A DNA stretch of 64,000 nucleotides from Cheilinus undulatus (lineage: Eukaryota > Chordata > Actinopteri > Labriformes > Labridae): positions 47,313,874-47,377,873 of the forward strand of contig NC_054868.1 in NCBI RefSeq assembly GCF_018320785.1, written 5' to 3'. Shown one piece after another: positions 1-12,700 of the stretch (positions are counted from its first letter, which is position 1; every line of letters begins with the position of its first letter). The notes beneath the pieces are model-generated. The model was not told the origin of the DNA. It was given only the letters and a program-made list of their open reading frames with translations, and searched no databases. Position numbers and translations under genes: made by a program.

Positions 1-2290
1 AGTCCCAGAGTCTGGAGGAAGAGTGGAGAGGCACAGAATCGGGGGGGCGTGACTCACTGACCCACTGACCAGAGTGATCTTGGTCGGACAAAAGCTTTTC
101 GAGGTTTAAATCCATATTATTGTAGCAGATATGTTATTGAAAATGCAAAAGCATGCTATTCATTCTTGTGTGCCACCCTTTCATTAGTTATTGTGCTTGA
201 GGATCCCTGTATGTCTGCTAGTCAAACTTGGGCAAATGCATAATATTACTTTGCTCAGCAGCTGATGGATCCATGCAGAATTCTTTTGATGGGAGAGGGG
301 TAGCTGCATGTAAAGGACAAGTACCCTACTCTTCCTCAGGTTAAAGTTGGCAAACTTTTCCAAGGTTTATGCCCATCTTTTCTTTATTAATCACATCCAC
401 CGCGACGGACACTGCTTCTGCTCAGAGGGTCAAAGGCCCGATTTACATTCTGAATTAACAATGCATTTTGGGCACTCAGATAAAGAGTGACTGTACTTTA
501 GTGAATAGGTCCACAATATGCATTAACAATACATCTTCAGTGATGACCTGACAGAGGAACTAATTTGCCTGACCCAGCCTCTTATAAAAACAGCTCATAC
601 ATCATCTCCATGGCTCTCTTACTATGGCGTGGTATCCCTTCATGCTTCGTACAGTGAAGCCTCATTGCAAATGAATGGGGTGAATTAGCCACAAGCTAAG
701 AGGCTAATGGTGCCTCTTAACATCTTTTCTCCCTCATGCTGTCACGGACATGATTATAATGGACACATGTGTAGACGACAGTTCAAAACAACAAGCTAGG
801 AGGAAGTCGTGATGTGTTGTTCATGAATGAGCTGGCTCCTTCAGCGAGCCAGCTTCTGTTTGAGAGACTGATTTTTTTTTTTGCTGTTTCTGTTGTTTTA
901 AAGATATATGAAGCCAACATTTTTCCAACTAAGAAACTGAAAGCTAAAAAGCTGGCTCTTAATGATAATAATAACTTTAATTTAGCAATTTTAAAAATAA
1001 GGGTTTACAAAGTGCATTGACATGTAGAAAAAACAAAGCAGAACCCAACAAGAGATAAAGATGGCAAAACAACAAGAGAAGCTAAACAAGATAAAAACCC
1101 AGACTACATGTTCAGCCCAAACAACATTATTACTGAGATATTATTATTAGAACTAAAAATCCAAGTCATAAGAGCTTAGATATCCCATGACATCACCAGA
1201 GCTGAGACAACCTGAGGCGTCATTAGAACAAAGAAATCCCAAGATAACACAAGAACAAGAAAAATCAGGAGACATAAGAACCCACGAGTACCTGACCAAC
1301 ACAGGAACCCAACCACAGAACCTGAGACTAAGGGGACTGAAGTTTTAAAAAGCAAGTAAAAAAGAAGCTTTAAGAACTTAAAACATTTAGAGAGGTAAAA
1401 TTGTAAAGGAAAAAATAAAGTAAAAGAATAAGTCTGAGGAAGGAAACCGCTAAAATTATACAAGCATCAAGAGGGTGAAAGCAAAAACCAGTAAGAACTG
1501 CCTAAATAAAAACTCAAGATCATAGATATAGAAAATCAAAACAATAGGAGGAGTAAGATATGAAAACACAATTAAGAAGAGTAAAAGGTATTAAAACAAG
1601 TTAAAAATCAGAAGTGGTAAAGAAATAATAGTACCAATAACAGTAAAATAGCAAAAGTAGTAGAAATGTTATAATTAAAGTGGAGATAAAAAGGTAGAAC
1701 AATGATTAATGGAATAAGAATAATATATAAATCTATACATCTTATTTACCAAGGGAGATTACCTCGGATCAGTAGTGCTAAGAAATAGTTTAAATATCAG
1801 TGACTATTTTTAGCTTTCCGTATTTATAAAAACAAGATAATCCTGATTAAATAATTACTATGCCACATATGGTCCATAGGATTTTTCATAAAGTAAAAGT
1901 TTCGGCTTTTTTTATACTTTGGCTGTAAAAATAACTCGTGTGTATTAGTTTTTACTATACATAAATTTGTTTTCAACTAATTTATTTTCATTTTTTGCTA
2001 TTTAAAAGAGTCAAGAGTGTCTTAGTTCAACAAGTGGATGTGTTGCAGATGTAAAATCAATAAGATTGTATTTAATAATTGTGATCTCCAATCAAAATCT
2101 CGATTAGGATTTTTGCCATACTCTAGCAGCCCTACTATCTAGTCTGTTAATGTGACAGATAAAACTTGGAATCAAAACAAAAACTCAGACAAAGCGAAGG
2201 GTTCAAATGTTAAATGTACCCACTGATAATATTTCATTATGTGAAATTGTAAGGGACTTGGAGTACTTCTTCTCATTGTTGTGTTTCTGT
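1..2290. other. Intergenic DNA, no gene recognised
   Basis: No open frame here has recognisable domains or a convincing pair of splice sites. The stretch is AT-rich, and about 1020-1760 is A-rich on the plus strand. Short open frames are scattered and look random. Relics of old repeats are possible but I cannot name them. Confidence 0.5.
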
Positions 2291-2313
2291 CCTTTCTTGT
2301 GCAGCAGCAGAAT

Positions 2314-2530
2314 CTACAACATCTCTGTTTGAAGTCCCAGAAGTTTGGTAGCAAAAGTCAAAGCATGGAGAGGCCGCTGTCCCTCACTCAGCTGCTGCTC
2401 TGAGTCTCTTCTGAAGCACTTCCGGCACTCTCCTGTAAGGTTGTTCATCACTGGGAGTGGTGCACACCCTGATTCATTCATGCACTCAGCAGCTGTGGAC
2501 ACATAAGCTACCAGCCAAGCTGTTTGACTG
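2314..2530 (-). CDS. Possible terminal coding exon of an unrecognised minus-strand gene
   Basis: Read on the minus strand, a pyrimidine-rich stretch ending in CAG at about 2531 precedes an open frame that runs to a stop at about 2314. The frame gives roughly 72 residues with several cysteines (motifs ECMNESGC and GECRKC) and ends LLGLQTEML. I do not recognise the family. No convincing partner exon was found; the open frame near 2690-2760 on the same strand lacks a clear donor. It could be a real last exon, a pseudogene fragment or chance. Confidence 0.22.
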
Positions 2531-2539
2531 GACTGTTGA

Positions 2540-4322
2540 GAGAACACAAGCCATAATGACAGCTGCCATAGTTTCTTTTTGTTACAGAGGAGCAGGCAAC
2601 TCCACTGGGTGAAAACACAGACATGCATACGCTCACCAATCTTAAAATCCAAATCCACAAATGGTCATTGATTCATGGATGTTTCCGACTGGCATCTGCC
2701 ACCACAGCCATGCTGTCACGTAGAGTTTTAACAACAGTCACCTCCATCAGTCTTATATATTGTGTGTGTGGGTCGTGTGTGAGTTTGTGCATGTGAGAGA
2801 GATGTAATTTTTTCTCAAGGCTTTGTATCCCTGTAAATCCTTTTCATGAAAATTAAGATATAAAACACCACCGACAGGTCCTGTAGTTTACATTATCTGG
2901 GTAATTTAGTATTTTAATGCAGTCAAATATTTTTTTAAAAAAGTTTCTGTCAACTTCCCCAGTTTTATCCAACGTGTATAAGCTTCTCAACGACAATGTG
3001 ACATTTATTATCAGTGGCATTTTGGTCCTTCATGAGAGGTGCTTGTTGTTTTTTGTACAGAATTGGTTTCTTTACCTTTTTGTGTTTAATGTTTTGTAAC
3101 CGTGTCAACCTGCAACAAAGTCTAAGTATGCTCTAATGCAAAATGTGTACAACGTTAAAAAGACGAATACATTTTTGTATAAGATGACATTTAAAATCCT
3201 TAAATATTTCCTGGAAAGGGAAAAAATTAAAGAATGTTTCTTAGTATCTCTGGTTTTCGTCTTTAATACTTGCACTGCATTTTTACTCTGGTTATAATGC
3301 GCCATGGGGACCAGAATCTCAGTGATTTTTCTCCTCTGAAGACTAACACGTGCACAGACATATATACATGCCCCTATTCTCTTGGAGATCTCTGACATGT
3401 TTTTGTTAAAGGTAAAAAGCTAGGCACTGGTTATTAAGCCTTAGAATTTTTAACAGAGCAGATTTTTCTTTGTAACAGGATTCAGTCAGGATTCCAACAA
3501 TGAGTTTGAGTGTGACTTTTTTATAAACCAACATCACTTGGTGACAAATTAAACAAGGAAACTGGACTGGTCTATCGTCATTCCAACCCTCACCTAGCTT
3601 TGGGTTGAGACCTAAAGAATGAGATCTCAGGGCAGATTCAGAACTTGCTGGGGGGGGGGGGGGTTGAATTGCAAGGAATAACCCTTAATTCACAGGAATT
3701 CATGATTAAAAGATCACTTTTAAGGGTTTTTCCCTTTCTATAAAAAGAACACCTAAAGGGAGACAGGAAACCTGAGGAGAGAGAACAGGGGAGTTAACAG
3801 GAAATCAATCAGCCATGTGGGACCTTTGCACACTGGTGCCCACTCTACCCACCGAGCCAAACTGACATCCCATACTAATTAAATTTGGCCAATTATAAAT
3901 GTTTGAAACATATGATTCTGCCTGTTTGAGTGTTGATCAGTTTTGATCATAGTATTACAGTTCATACAGTCAGAAAAAGAATAATCACCATGTGTTGGAG
4001 GACTGAAAAATTGATGGCTTTACATATATTCTGTTTCACCTGTTTATCTCTCAGGTTGCTAGATCTTCTTGGAGCAAAAATTGGAGTGTTAAAAAAAATG
4101 TTGTCTATTCGGCAGTTGTCACGGGGAAAGTCAAAATATGAAAAATAAATACAAGTCTAATGTCCTCGCCGGTTTCGTCTTCCTCCAGGAACTAAAGTGA
4201 AACATTTGACACAAAGTTAACAAAGAGCCAAATTTCAATATTAAAGCAGTTTTATTGCACCGTATCAAGATGCATACAGTTGATCGTAAGAGATAAATAC
4301 TGCTTAAATATTTAAACATTTC
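2540..4322. other. Intergenic DNA with a poly-G run
   Basis: No gene recognised. The stretch contains a run of 14 G at 3650-3663 and a short GT-rich patch near 2760. Open frames are short and lack splice sites or domains. Confidence 0.5.
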
Positions 4323-4334
4323 ATCCCCTTATTT

Positions 4335-5087
4335 GCAGGCTGCATGGTGGTGTAGGGGTTAGCGTTGTTGCTTCACAGCACGAAGGTTCCTGGTTCACTT
4401 CCTTTCTGTGTGGAGTTTGCATGCTTTCCCTTCTTATGTGTTGGTTCTCCAGGTACTCTGGCTTCTTCCCACCCCCAAAGACTTTCTGGGTTAACTGGTA
4501 ACTCTGTGTCAGCCCTGCGATCGACTGGCGACAAAAGGTGGGAATCTTTAGCCACCTCACGGTCCAATTCGATTACAATTGCTATGATTTGGTTCTTAAT
4601 CGATTATTGATGCATTTGATGCACTTGTTTTTTTTTTTTTTTTTTACATTTCTGTAAATAAAAACATTAATTTGTGTTTTAAAAAAAGAGACCACTATCC
4701 TCTAACGGAAGATGTGAAGTGTGTAAACTGGAAATGCACAATTGCACTGAACCAAAGGTAGCAGTATCCTTTCCTTTTAACATATCTAAAATAACAAACA
4801 TAAAAATGTCCTTTTTCACATATGAACAACTGGTAATCTAAATCTTGCTGCATGTCAGAGTCCAACCTTTCTGTTTCTCCACAGTATAAAATATTTAAAT
4901 TATTATCAATTATTTGACATTTATAAATTGTTTCAGAATTTTCCACCGCCACATCACAATGCATCTAAGAATAGATTTTTTTCTCCCACCTCTACTGGCG
5001 ACCAGTCCAGAGTGTACCCCGCCTCTCCCCCAGCTGCACAATCCCTAACGGGATAACAATGTTGAAAATGGATGGATGGATGGATGG
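4335..5087 (+). mobile_element. SINE-like teleost repeat, split by a nested hAT-type element
   Basis: The repeat starts GGCTGCATGGTGGTGTAG, continues through blocks shared with the copy at 55709-56071 (GTGTGGAGTTTGCATG, TTCTCCAGGTACTC, CAGTCCAGAGTGTACCCC) and ends in GGAT units. It is flanked by the 12-bp direct repeat ATCCCCTTATTT at 4323-4334 and 5088-5099. A target duplication of this length, with a simple-repeat 3' end, fits retrotransposition of a short non-coding element. The element is interrupted at 4533-4994. I do not know its library name. Confidence 0.75.
4533..4994. mobile_element. Non-autonomous hAT-type DNA transposon nested in the SINE-like repeat
   Basis: The insert begins AAAAGGTGGGAATC and ends with the near inverted form CTCCCACCTCTA. 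The direct repeat CTGGCGAC flanks it at 4525-4532 and 4995-5002; with the adjacent A the match is 9 bp. An 8-bp target duplication and short inverted ends with a GGTGGGA core are typical of hAT elements. It carries no long open frame, so any mobilisation needed a transposase from elsewhere. It splits the host repeat exactly inside the shared GGCGACCAGTCCAG block. Confidence 0.75.
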
Positions 5088-5099
5088 ATCCCCTTATTT

Positions 5100-5547
5100 C
5101 TAAAGACATCTTATTTTATGTTAAATAACATGATTGAATCACAATTATGATCAAACCATGGTTTGTCAGATCTTCTTTTAAGGTCACAGTCCTGTATCCA
5201 GAAGATCTTCAGGCTTCTCTCCAGCTGGTGTAATACAGATTTCTTTTTGCAAATAGAACAAATTCAATTTTATACAAATATACCAAACATTTAAGGCTGG
5301 TATAATATAAATACAGCATGTAAACAACTTTCTAACATGGCAGACATTTGTATTTTATTTCCAGATCATGGAAATAATCATGCACATTGTGAAGTCTCTG
5401 AGTTTAAAAATACAAGGTGTGGATTTTCTTTTTCTTTCTTTTTTTCTTTTTGGACCACACTGCAGAGAAGATAATAAAGATGCCAATCCCAAGGGCATTA
5501 GCCATCAAACGACATAACTGAAAACATCACATCTCCAGGTTCAGGAT
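5100..5547. other. Spacer before the immunoglobulin pseudogene
   Basis: AT-rich sequence with a CTTT-rich patch near 5428-5450. I see no gene or clear repeat. Confidence 0.5.
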
Positions 5548-6560
5548 ATGGCGCTACTGGATATTGCTCTTATTTTTCCCTTTCACTCCACAGCAATCTT
5601 TCAGATTGCAGATAATCTCAAGTTCCCAGTCACCAACATATGCAGCAGTTGGAGACAGTGGTATGCTGAGTTGTCACTTCAGCCTTGCTCCTGAGGACTT
5701 GGGAGCACTTGACATTGAATGGAAGGGCCAGTCATCATTTGGTTTACTGCAAATCGCATCTATGACCAATTTGAACAGTGTGGGCATAGAGTTCAATTTG
5801 AGTCACTTAACCCTGCCATTGGAAATGTGTCTATAAGGACAAGTAATTTAGAAGTGACAGAAACAAACACATACATGTGCCAAATAAGAAAACTCCCCTG
5901 AGATCAAGACCTGCATCATTCACCTGAATGTGATGAAGAGACCAACTAAATGTGTCATGTGCAGGGTGTGGTTGGGTTGAATAACAAGGTGGTATTAAGA
6001 TGTCCTACAAAAAGCAGCCCTCCCATGTCCCCTTTGATTCCATTGTTGATCCCGCTAGCGGTGACTAAAAAATCCCCCAAGAAGTTGCCCAGGGAACTTG
6101 ATCTGTACCAGCCAAAACCGTGTGGGTATCACCCAGTGCCTGGTAGTTCTCAGGTTTCAAGACCCCCAGGAAATTGTGATTCCTGCAACAGTCTCTGGGG
6201 TCACAGTCTTCATTGCCATCATAGCCATCATCATCGTCAGCTCTTGCTGTAAAAGAAGAAGACAGGTGGAGAATCCAGGGAATGAAGTCCAGGAAGATGA
6301 GCCTCCTCGCCACATATGGCTGCCAGGCTGTACCTTCAACAAAGGAAGTGAAGACCATGGTGCAGGTGATGCAGAGAGTGCCAGTCTATGAAAACCCAGA
6401 TGAAATCTTGAGAGAGCAGGTGACAAAAACCCAACCCCCACGTGCGAGACCAAAAGTCAGGTTCAACTTGCTGTGGAAACAAGAAGAAAGGAAGTCGGAA
6501 GATGACAGTCATTATGTGTCTATGAACGATCTGTACATTGCTATGGGATCCACTGAGTAA
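5548..6560 (+). pseudogene. Processed pseudogene of a CTX-family immunoglobulin membrane protein (CXADR/CLMP/VSIG8-like)
   Basis: A signal-peptide-like start (MALLDIALIF at 5548) runs without an intron into a V-type Ig domain in a shifted frame: GMLSCHF, then LDIEW near 5711-5725. A second shift follows, and the V domain resumes at about 5719-5900 with the late-strand motif TNTYMCQIRK. A stop codon follows. Remnants of a second Ig domain (VVLRCP; ICTSQNRVGI) lead to a hydrophobic membrane segment (VTVFIAIIAIIIV, about 6205-6245) and a KRRRQ stop-transfer signal. The cytoplasmic tail has another frame change and ends with a stop at about 6560. At least three frame breaks and an in-frame stop mean no intact receptor can be made. 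Live family members have several introns, so the absence of introns points to a retrocopy. No poly(A) tail remains. The exact parent (CXADR, CLMP or VSIG8 type) is not settled. Confidence 0.75.
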
Positions 6561-6747
6561 ATGTGTCAGAAATTAAAGTTCTTAGCATCAACAACAAATA
6601 GTAGTACAAGGTGTGTAAAGGAAGTCTATGATGATTCCCTTTTCAATAACTTTTTTAAAGATTTTACTTGATTCAAGTTATAAACAAGCTCAGACATCAT
6701 CGGACCTATTGACTTAAAACCTCCATCGAGGGCGAGGCCACATCTCC

Positions 6748-9700
6748 TCAGGATGCTTTCTTGACCTCCATTAGGCACAAACCAGGAACGTGGCCATGAG
6801 CACTGGGACAGAAAGGAAACATTTAGAAATCTATAATTCTGTATCAGGATGTCTTTAGACTGTTAAGAGTCCTCACCTTGTGAGTCCGGGCAGCACAACC
6901 ACTGATAAGGTGTCGTCTGACAGAGACCTGAAGAGCTTCCCCAGACGGCGGTCCAACTTCCGCATTAGAAGATCCATTTCCTGATCCTGCAGAGAGGAAA
7001 TGCAGACGTTTTGGGTAACATTATACCTGAATTCATGAAAATGAAGTCAGGTATCGTGTTAAAGTCAAGTGCTTTAACACGACGGCATTCAGCAGATTTG
7101 TGGCTCTACTTGAAATATCTCATCTAAATGGACAGGCAGCTGGCACTTGAACACAGATATCTGTTTATAGCAGGGGTGTCAAACTCAAAGCTCGGGGGCC
7201 AGATCCGGCCTGTGGTGCAGTTCAACCCGGCCCACATGATCAAATCATAATTTTACTATAACTGACCCACCAGTATGAGGTCTGCAGATTTCCTCCAGTA
7301 TAAAAATTTCAACATAACCTTGATGATCATAGTCATAAAGATTTTGAATCTCACAATTATGACTTCTGACTTCTTTTCATATTTTCAAGTTTTTAATTCA
7401 TATGCTTAAAATTTAAGTCATATTTTCACCTCTAAAACTCAGAATTTCCAATTTGATCTCACATTTTGACCTTAATCTTATATTTTGAGCTTTTAGAGTC
7501 ATGATTTTGTTATTAGTTTCATATTTCTAGCTTTTTGACTCATGCTTATGATTTAAATCCCATATTTGGAACTTTTTAAATCATGATTTTGTCTTAAATC
7601 TCTTATTTTGACCTTTTAAACTCATGATTTTGTTTTAAATCTCATATTTTGACCTTTGAAACTCATAATTTTGACTTAAATCTCATATTTTCAACTCTTT
7701 AACTCATGATTTTCATTTTAATCTCCTATTTTGAACTTTTTAACTCGTGATTTTGAATTTAATCTTATATTTTGAACTTTTAATTCATAATTCACAATTT
7801 TGTCTTAAATCTCATATTCTTAACTCTTTAACTCATGAGTTTGATCTTAAATTTAATATTTTGAGTTTTTGAAACTCATGATTTTGACTTTAATCTCATA
7901 TTTTAAGCTTTCTAACTCATGATTTTGTCTTAAATCTCATATTTTGACCATTTTAAACTCATGATTTTTGTCTTAAATCTCATATTTTGAATATTTTATA
8001 TGTTATATTTTAACCCAGGATTTCGACTTTATAATCCAAGATTTTGCCTTTTGAAAAACAATTTTGTCTCTTGAGCTCTTGTTTGACCTTTTTGCCAAAT
8101 AATTTTCTTTTCGTCTCTGATTTTGAACGTTCAAACGTATCATTTTGACTTTTTTAAATCTCAAAATCATTCATCATCACTGCTAAGTCTTCCCCCTCAC
8201 AATTCATTACTGATAAAAATGAGGTTGACAGTTTATGGTTAAGTGATGACCCTGTTAGACTCTCAGGTTAGACCTGATTTCAGAATCCGGCCCCTGCTGT
8301 GATTGAGTTTGACCCCCCTGGTTTATAGAGATTGTTCTTGGATTAATCCCGATGGTAGCTGGTGAGTTGTATTCACAAGTAAAGTTCTGTCTGTTCTTTT
8401 TTTTTTTTTTTTTTTTTTTGCTGTTCACATAAACTGTTTCTCCTGCACATGTCAAATTCTCCTGATACCTGATTGGTCAATACAGCCTGGCCTACAAATG
8501 TAATACAGACTGAAAAAAGGAGCTTTTTTCATGCTGAAAATCAAGACTCACAAGATTACCTGAGAGCTGTTATTGATGTGGGTCATCTCCTTGTCTTCTG
8601 CTGTCTCCTTGCCTGGATCCACGCTGTTTGTCGCCGTTGTAATCCATGATGATAAATGGAGAGGAGTGAGGCATGGACAGATGAGGTAGTTTCTCTTCAG
8701 AAGATCTTCAGAGGCACTGAGGGCTGCATGTTTGTCTTCTGAACTCTCAAACTCTGTTGACCAGAGATGGAAACGCTCTTTGAACTACTTCAAAAACACA
8801 TTACAACACAAATGTCAGAGTATGTGTTTCTATACTCACGTATGTAAGCATGTCTTGAATATTTTCCAGGTTTTGCGGGAAGGTGTACTCTCTCCACTGA
8901 ACCTAAGTTACTGAATGTCTCTCTGATCGTCTCCTCACACAGTTTGGACTTTGTAGACTGCAGATGTGTACCGTTTATTCTGACGCCTGAACACCTAACA
9001 TCCAACATGTGTCCATTGATTTTTTCAGAAGCTGGTATACTCTCAGCTGTACTAGACTTTAATTTAACAGCATAGATGTGACCAGAGTTTGAGCTGTGAT
9101 CCATCAGAGCATCAAGAGTCAGATCCAAATCCAGCATGGACTCATTGACAGGCCTCTGTACCTAGAAAAGAAGGGCTTTAGCTGTGATATAAGGGGAAAA
9201 CAGAAGGAGAAAGAAAGGAAGGTTGGAGTTACCTTGATGGACTGTCCTTGTATATTAAATCCGTTGAGAGTTTTCAAAGCCAGCACAGCTCCCTCCAGCA
9301 GCACAAACTCTACCTCTGCATGAACCTGGAGACCGAACATTGTTAGACAAACAAGCAAACTTTCAGAAAACAGAGATCAATACGAAAAAAGTATCACAAT
9401 GTAAATGAGATCTACCCTGAAAGTTGTGTTCAACATTTTGATTTTCCGAACAGGTCCGCAGCAACAAAACAGCCGCTTCACTTCCTCCTCAGAGAAGCCC
9501 GCGGGGAACGGGCCGGCAAACACTACACACATCTCCCGAAGGTTTGCACACACCTGCAGGATAAACACACACACATTTGGGAGGATTTCAGAAAACACTC
9601 AGATGCTTCACAGTCACAATGCTCTGAAAAATCTCCCACCTTCTGGTGCTGGAGCTCTGGTGAAGGGAGACATCTCTTCAGATGGTCTGAGATGGAAGAA

Positions 9701-12700
9701 AACTGGAGCACGGAGAGAAAGGGACACTGAGTTTTTGTCCTGAAGGAGATCAGCACCTGAAAGACACAGAATAATATAACAGATGTTGGACAAAGAAAGA
9801 CACAGGACAAATAATGAGGGGACTAAAAGAGGGGACAGAGCACCAGTCTGCCACCTCGGGTATGAATTTTAACAAAATTAATGATTAAGAACGGCCTCTA
9901 TGGAACAAGAAGAGCATTTCTAGTTATTTTTATAGTCTTTGTCACATTTTATTGGGGTCAAGTTTGGTACAAAACCCTCAAAAGATTTTCCCTTTAACCA
10001 GATTCATGACACATTAGCTGAAATGAGTGGAGACAGAAGAAAATGCAAACCACTGTCACAAATGTTTGATATATTATGCCTTAACTGTACTTTAATTCAG
10101 ATATGTGTGTTAAGGACACATTTAGTATAGACAACATATGATTACAGTATAAATCAATTAATATAAACTGGTTGATAATGCTTTGAAGAATATGAGTTAT
10201 GTTTTTACAAATGTTTTACAAATGCTAAATGTGTGTACTTACAACCCAAATCCAAAAAAGTCAGTACAGTCAATAAACGCAATAACTTACAAATCTCATA
10301 AACCCGTATTTTATTCACAGTAGAACTTATCAGATATTGAAACTGAGACATTTTACAATTTCATGAAAAATATTAGCTCAATCTAAATTTGATGGCAGCA
10401 ACACATCTCAGAAAGTGTGGACAGGGCAACAGGTCAGTAACATGAGTGGGTTTAAAAGGAACATTTTAGAGCGGTAGAGTTCAAGAAACTGCAAAAAAAA
10501 CTGCATCTTAAAATTGTGGAACAATTTCAAAAAAAATGTTCCTTTGCATAAAATGGCAAAGACTTTGAATATCCCACCATCTACAGTCCATAATACCATG
10601 AAAAGATTCAGAGAATCTGGAGAAATCTCCGTGCACAATGGATGAGGCTGAAGGTCAATATTGGATGCTCATGATCTTTGAGCCCTCAGGCTGCACTGCA
10701 TTAAAAACATGCATGGTTCTGAAATCACTGCCTGGGCTCAGAACGCTTACAGACATCATCATCTGTCTGTGCCATCCACAAATGCAAGTCGAAGCTGTAT
10801 CATCAAAGAAGAAGCCATATGTGAACAAGATCAAGAAATGCCGCTGTCTTTTCTGGGCTGAAACTCATTTAAAACGGACTGAGGCCAAATTGAAAACTGT
10901 TCTGTGGCCAGAGGAATCAATATTTGAATTTCATTTTGGAAAAAATGGACACCATGTCCTGCAGACTTGAAGACAAGAGGGACCATCCAGCTTGTTTTCA
11001 GTGCACAGTTCTAAAGCCTGCATCTCTGATGGTATGTGGTTGCATTAGTGCCTGTGGTGTGGGCAGCTTACTCATCTGGAAAGGCACTATCAATCCTGAG
11101 AAGTAGATAGAGGGTTTTAGAGAAACATGTGCTCCCATCCAGACAACGTCTCTTTCTGGGACGGCCTTGACTATTTCAGCAAGATAATCCTAAACCACAT
11201 ACTGCATCCATCACAACAGCATGGCTTCACAGTGCTGAACTAGCCTACCTGCACTCCAGAACTTTCACCAACAGAAAACATTTGGATTATCATAAAATGG
11301 AAAATCCAGCAAAAAAGAACCAGGTCTGTTGAGAAGTTACAATCCTATATCAGACAAGAATCCTCTCCCAAAATCCAGCAGCTGGTCTCCTCACTTCCCA
11401 GACGTTTCAAGTTCAAAGAAGAGGGGATGCTACAAAATGGTAAACATTGCCCCAAGTGTTACTGACGTTTGTTGAAAGGGATGAATGAATCTTTATGAGA
11501 ATACTTTAAAGTGAGTTTGTCAGTCTGTGTGTTGCTGTTAGCATGGAACATTTTATTTGTATACACCAAACCTGCTGATACCTGATTGGTCAACACAGCC
11601 TGGACTACAAATGTTCTCCAAGCAGAAACCAGAGCACTTAACACTTAAAAAACACAACTCCTGTGTACAAATTTTACATCTCTAGGTCTCTCCCTGTAAA
11701 TAGAGATTATGTGTTCTTCATGTCTTTATGCATCAGGTACCTCGAAAATTCCCCAAAGAGGGATGAATAAAACTGTTGAATTAAAATGAACTGAATCCTG
11801 TCCCACCTCTTTGTCCGAGTTGTGCCACTGCTGATTGGACAGATCCAGCGTGATGTCAGAGCGCTTTCCTAAATAAGCGACTGGTCGGCCAAGTGTCTGC
11901 AGTATATCAGCAAACCTAAACAAGAAATATTTTCATTCATTTATTCCAATTCTTTTCAATCTTATTTCTTCTTTTTGCTTTTCACATTAATAAATAAAGA
12001 CAAAGTCTGTGAAATATAGCTGCAGGAGACTATGACATGAGAGGTTTATCATGTGAACAAGGAGCAAAATACTGTTTATAATAACAAGATGTGCAAAAAA
12101 AATTAATACCTTACATATTAAAAAAACAAAAAACAAAGATAAAATTCTAACAAATAACAAAAATAAATAATAATAAAAAAATAATAATAATAAATAAAAT
12201 TAATAAATAAATATAACATAATATAATATCCTCCTGGGATGCTGCGTGCACATAGGAGGACAATGTGACATTTTGACCTCCAGGATTTCCTTACAAATTT
12301 AAATAATTTCCTTGGAATGTCTGGAGAATTTGCCTTCAAATAGTCTGGATTCTTCTTGACAAATTTCTGGGAATATGTTATTGTTAATTATAGAAATTAT
12401 ATTATTGTATAGTATATATATTCTCAAAATTTTGGGTCGCGAATTTCCTTCAAATTTTAAGGAAATCTGTTTGGATTTTGGGGGAATTTATTTGGAAATT
12501 TTACAACAATTGTAATAATGTCCATGGACTTTTGGGGAGATTTATTTGTAATTTTTGTGAATTTAATAATACATTTTGGAGTAATTTCTTTTAACATTTT
12601 CTGGAATTTGCATGTTTTTTTGTGTGTTTTTTGTTGTTGTTGCGTTTTTTTTTCCTGTTTTTTTTTTTTTTTTTTTTTTTATTACAGGGTTTATTCATTG

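Noticed and set aside
5564..5594. Polypyrimidine tract and CAG before the V domain as a real splice acceptor of a live Ig gene
   Set aside because: The signal-peptide codons run straight through it and downstream exons are fused without introns, which fits a retrocopy better.
7171..8320. Possible coding sequence in the repetitive TTTTGA-rich stretch
   Set aside because: Stops occur in all frames and the stretch is a tandem array inside a transposon.
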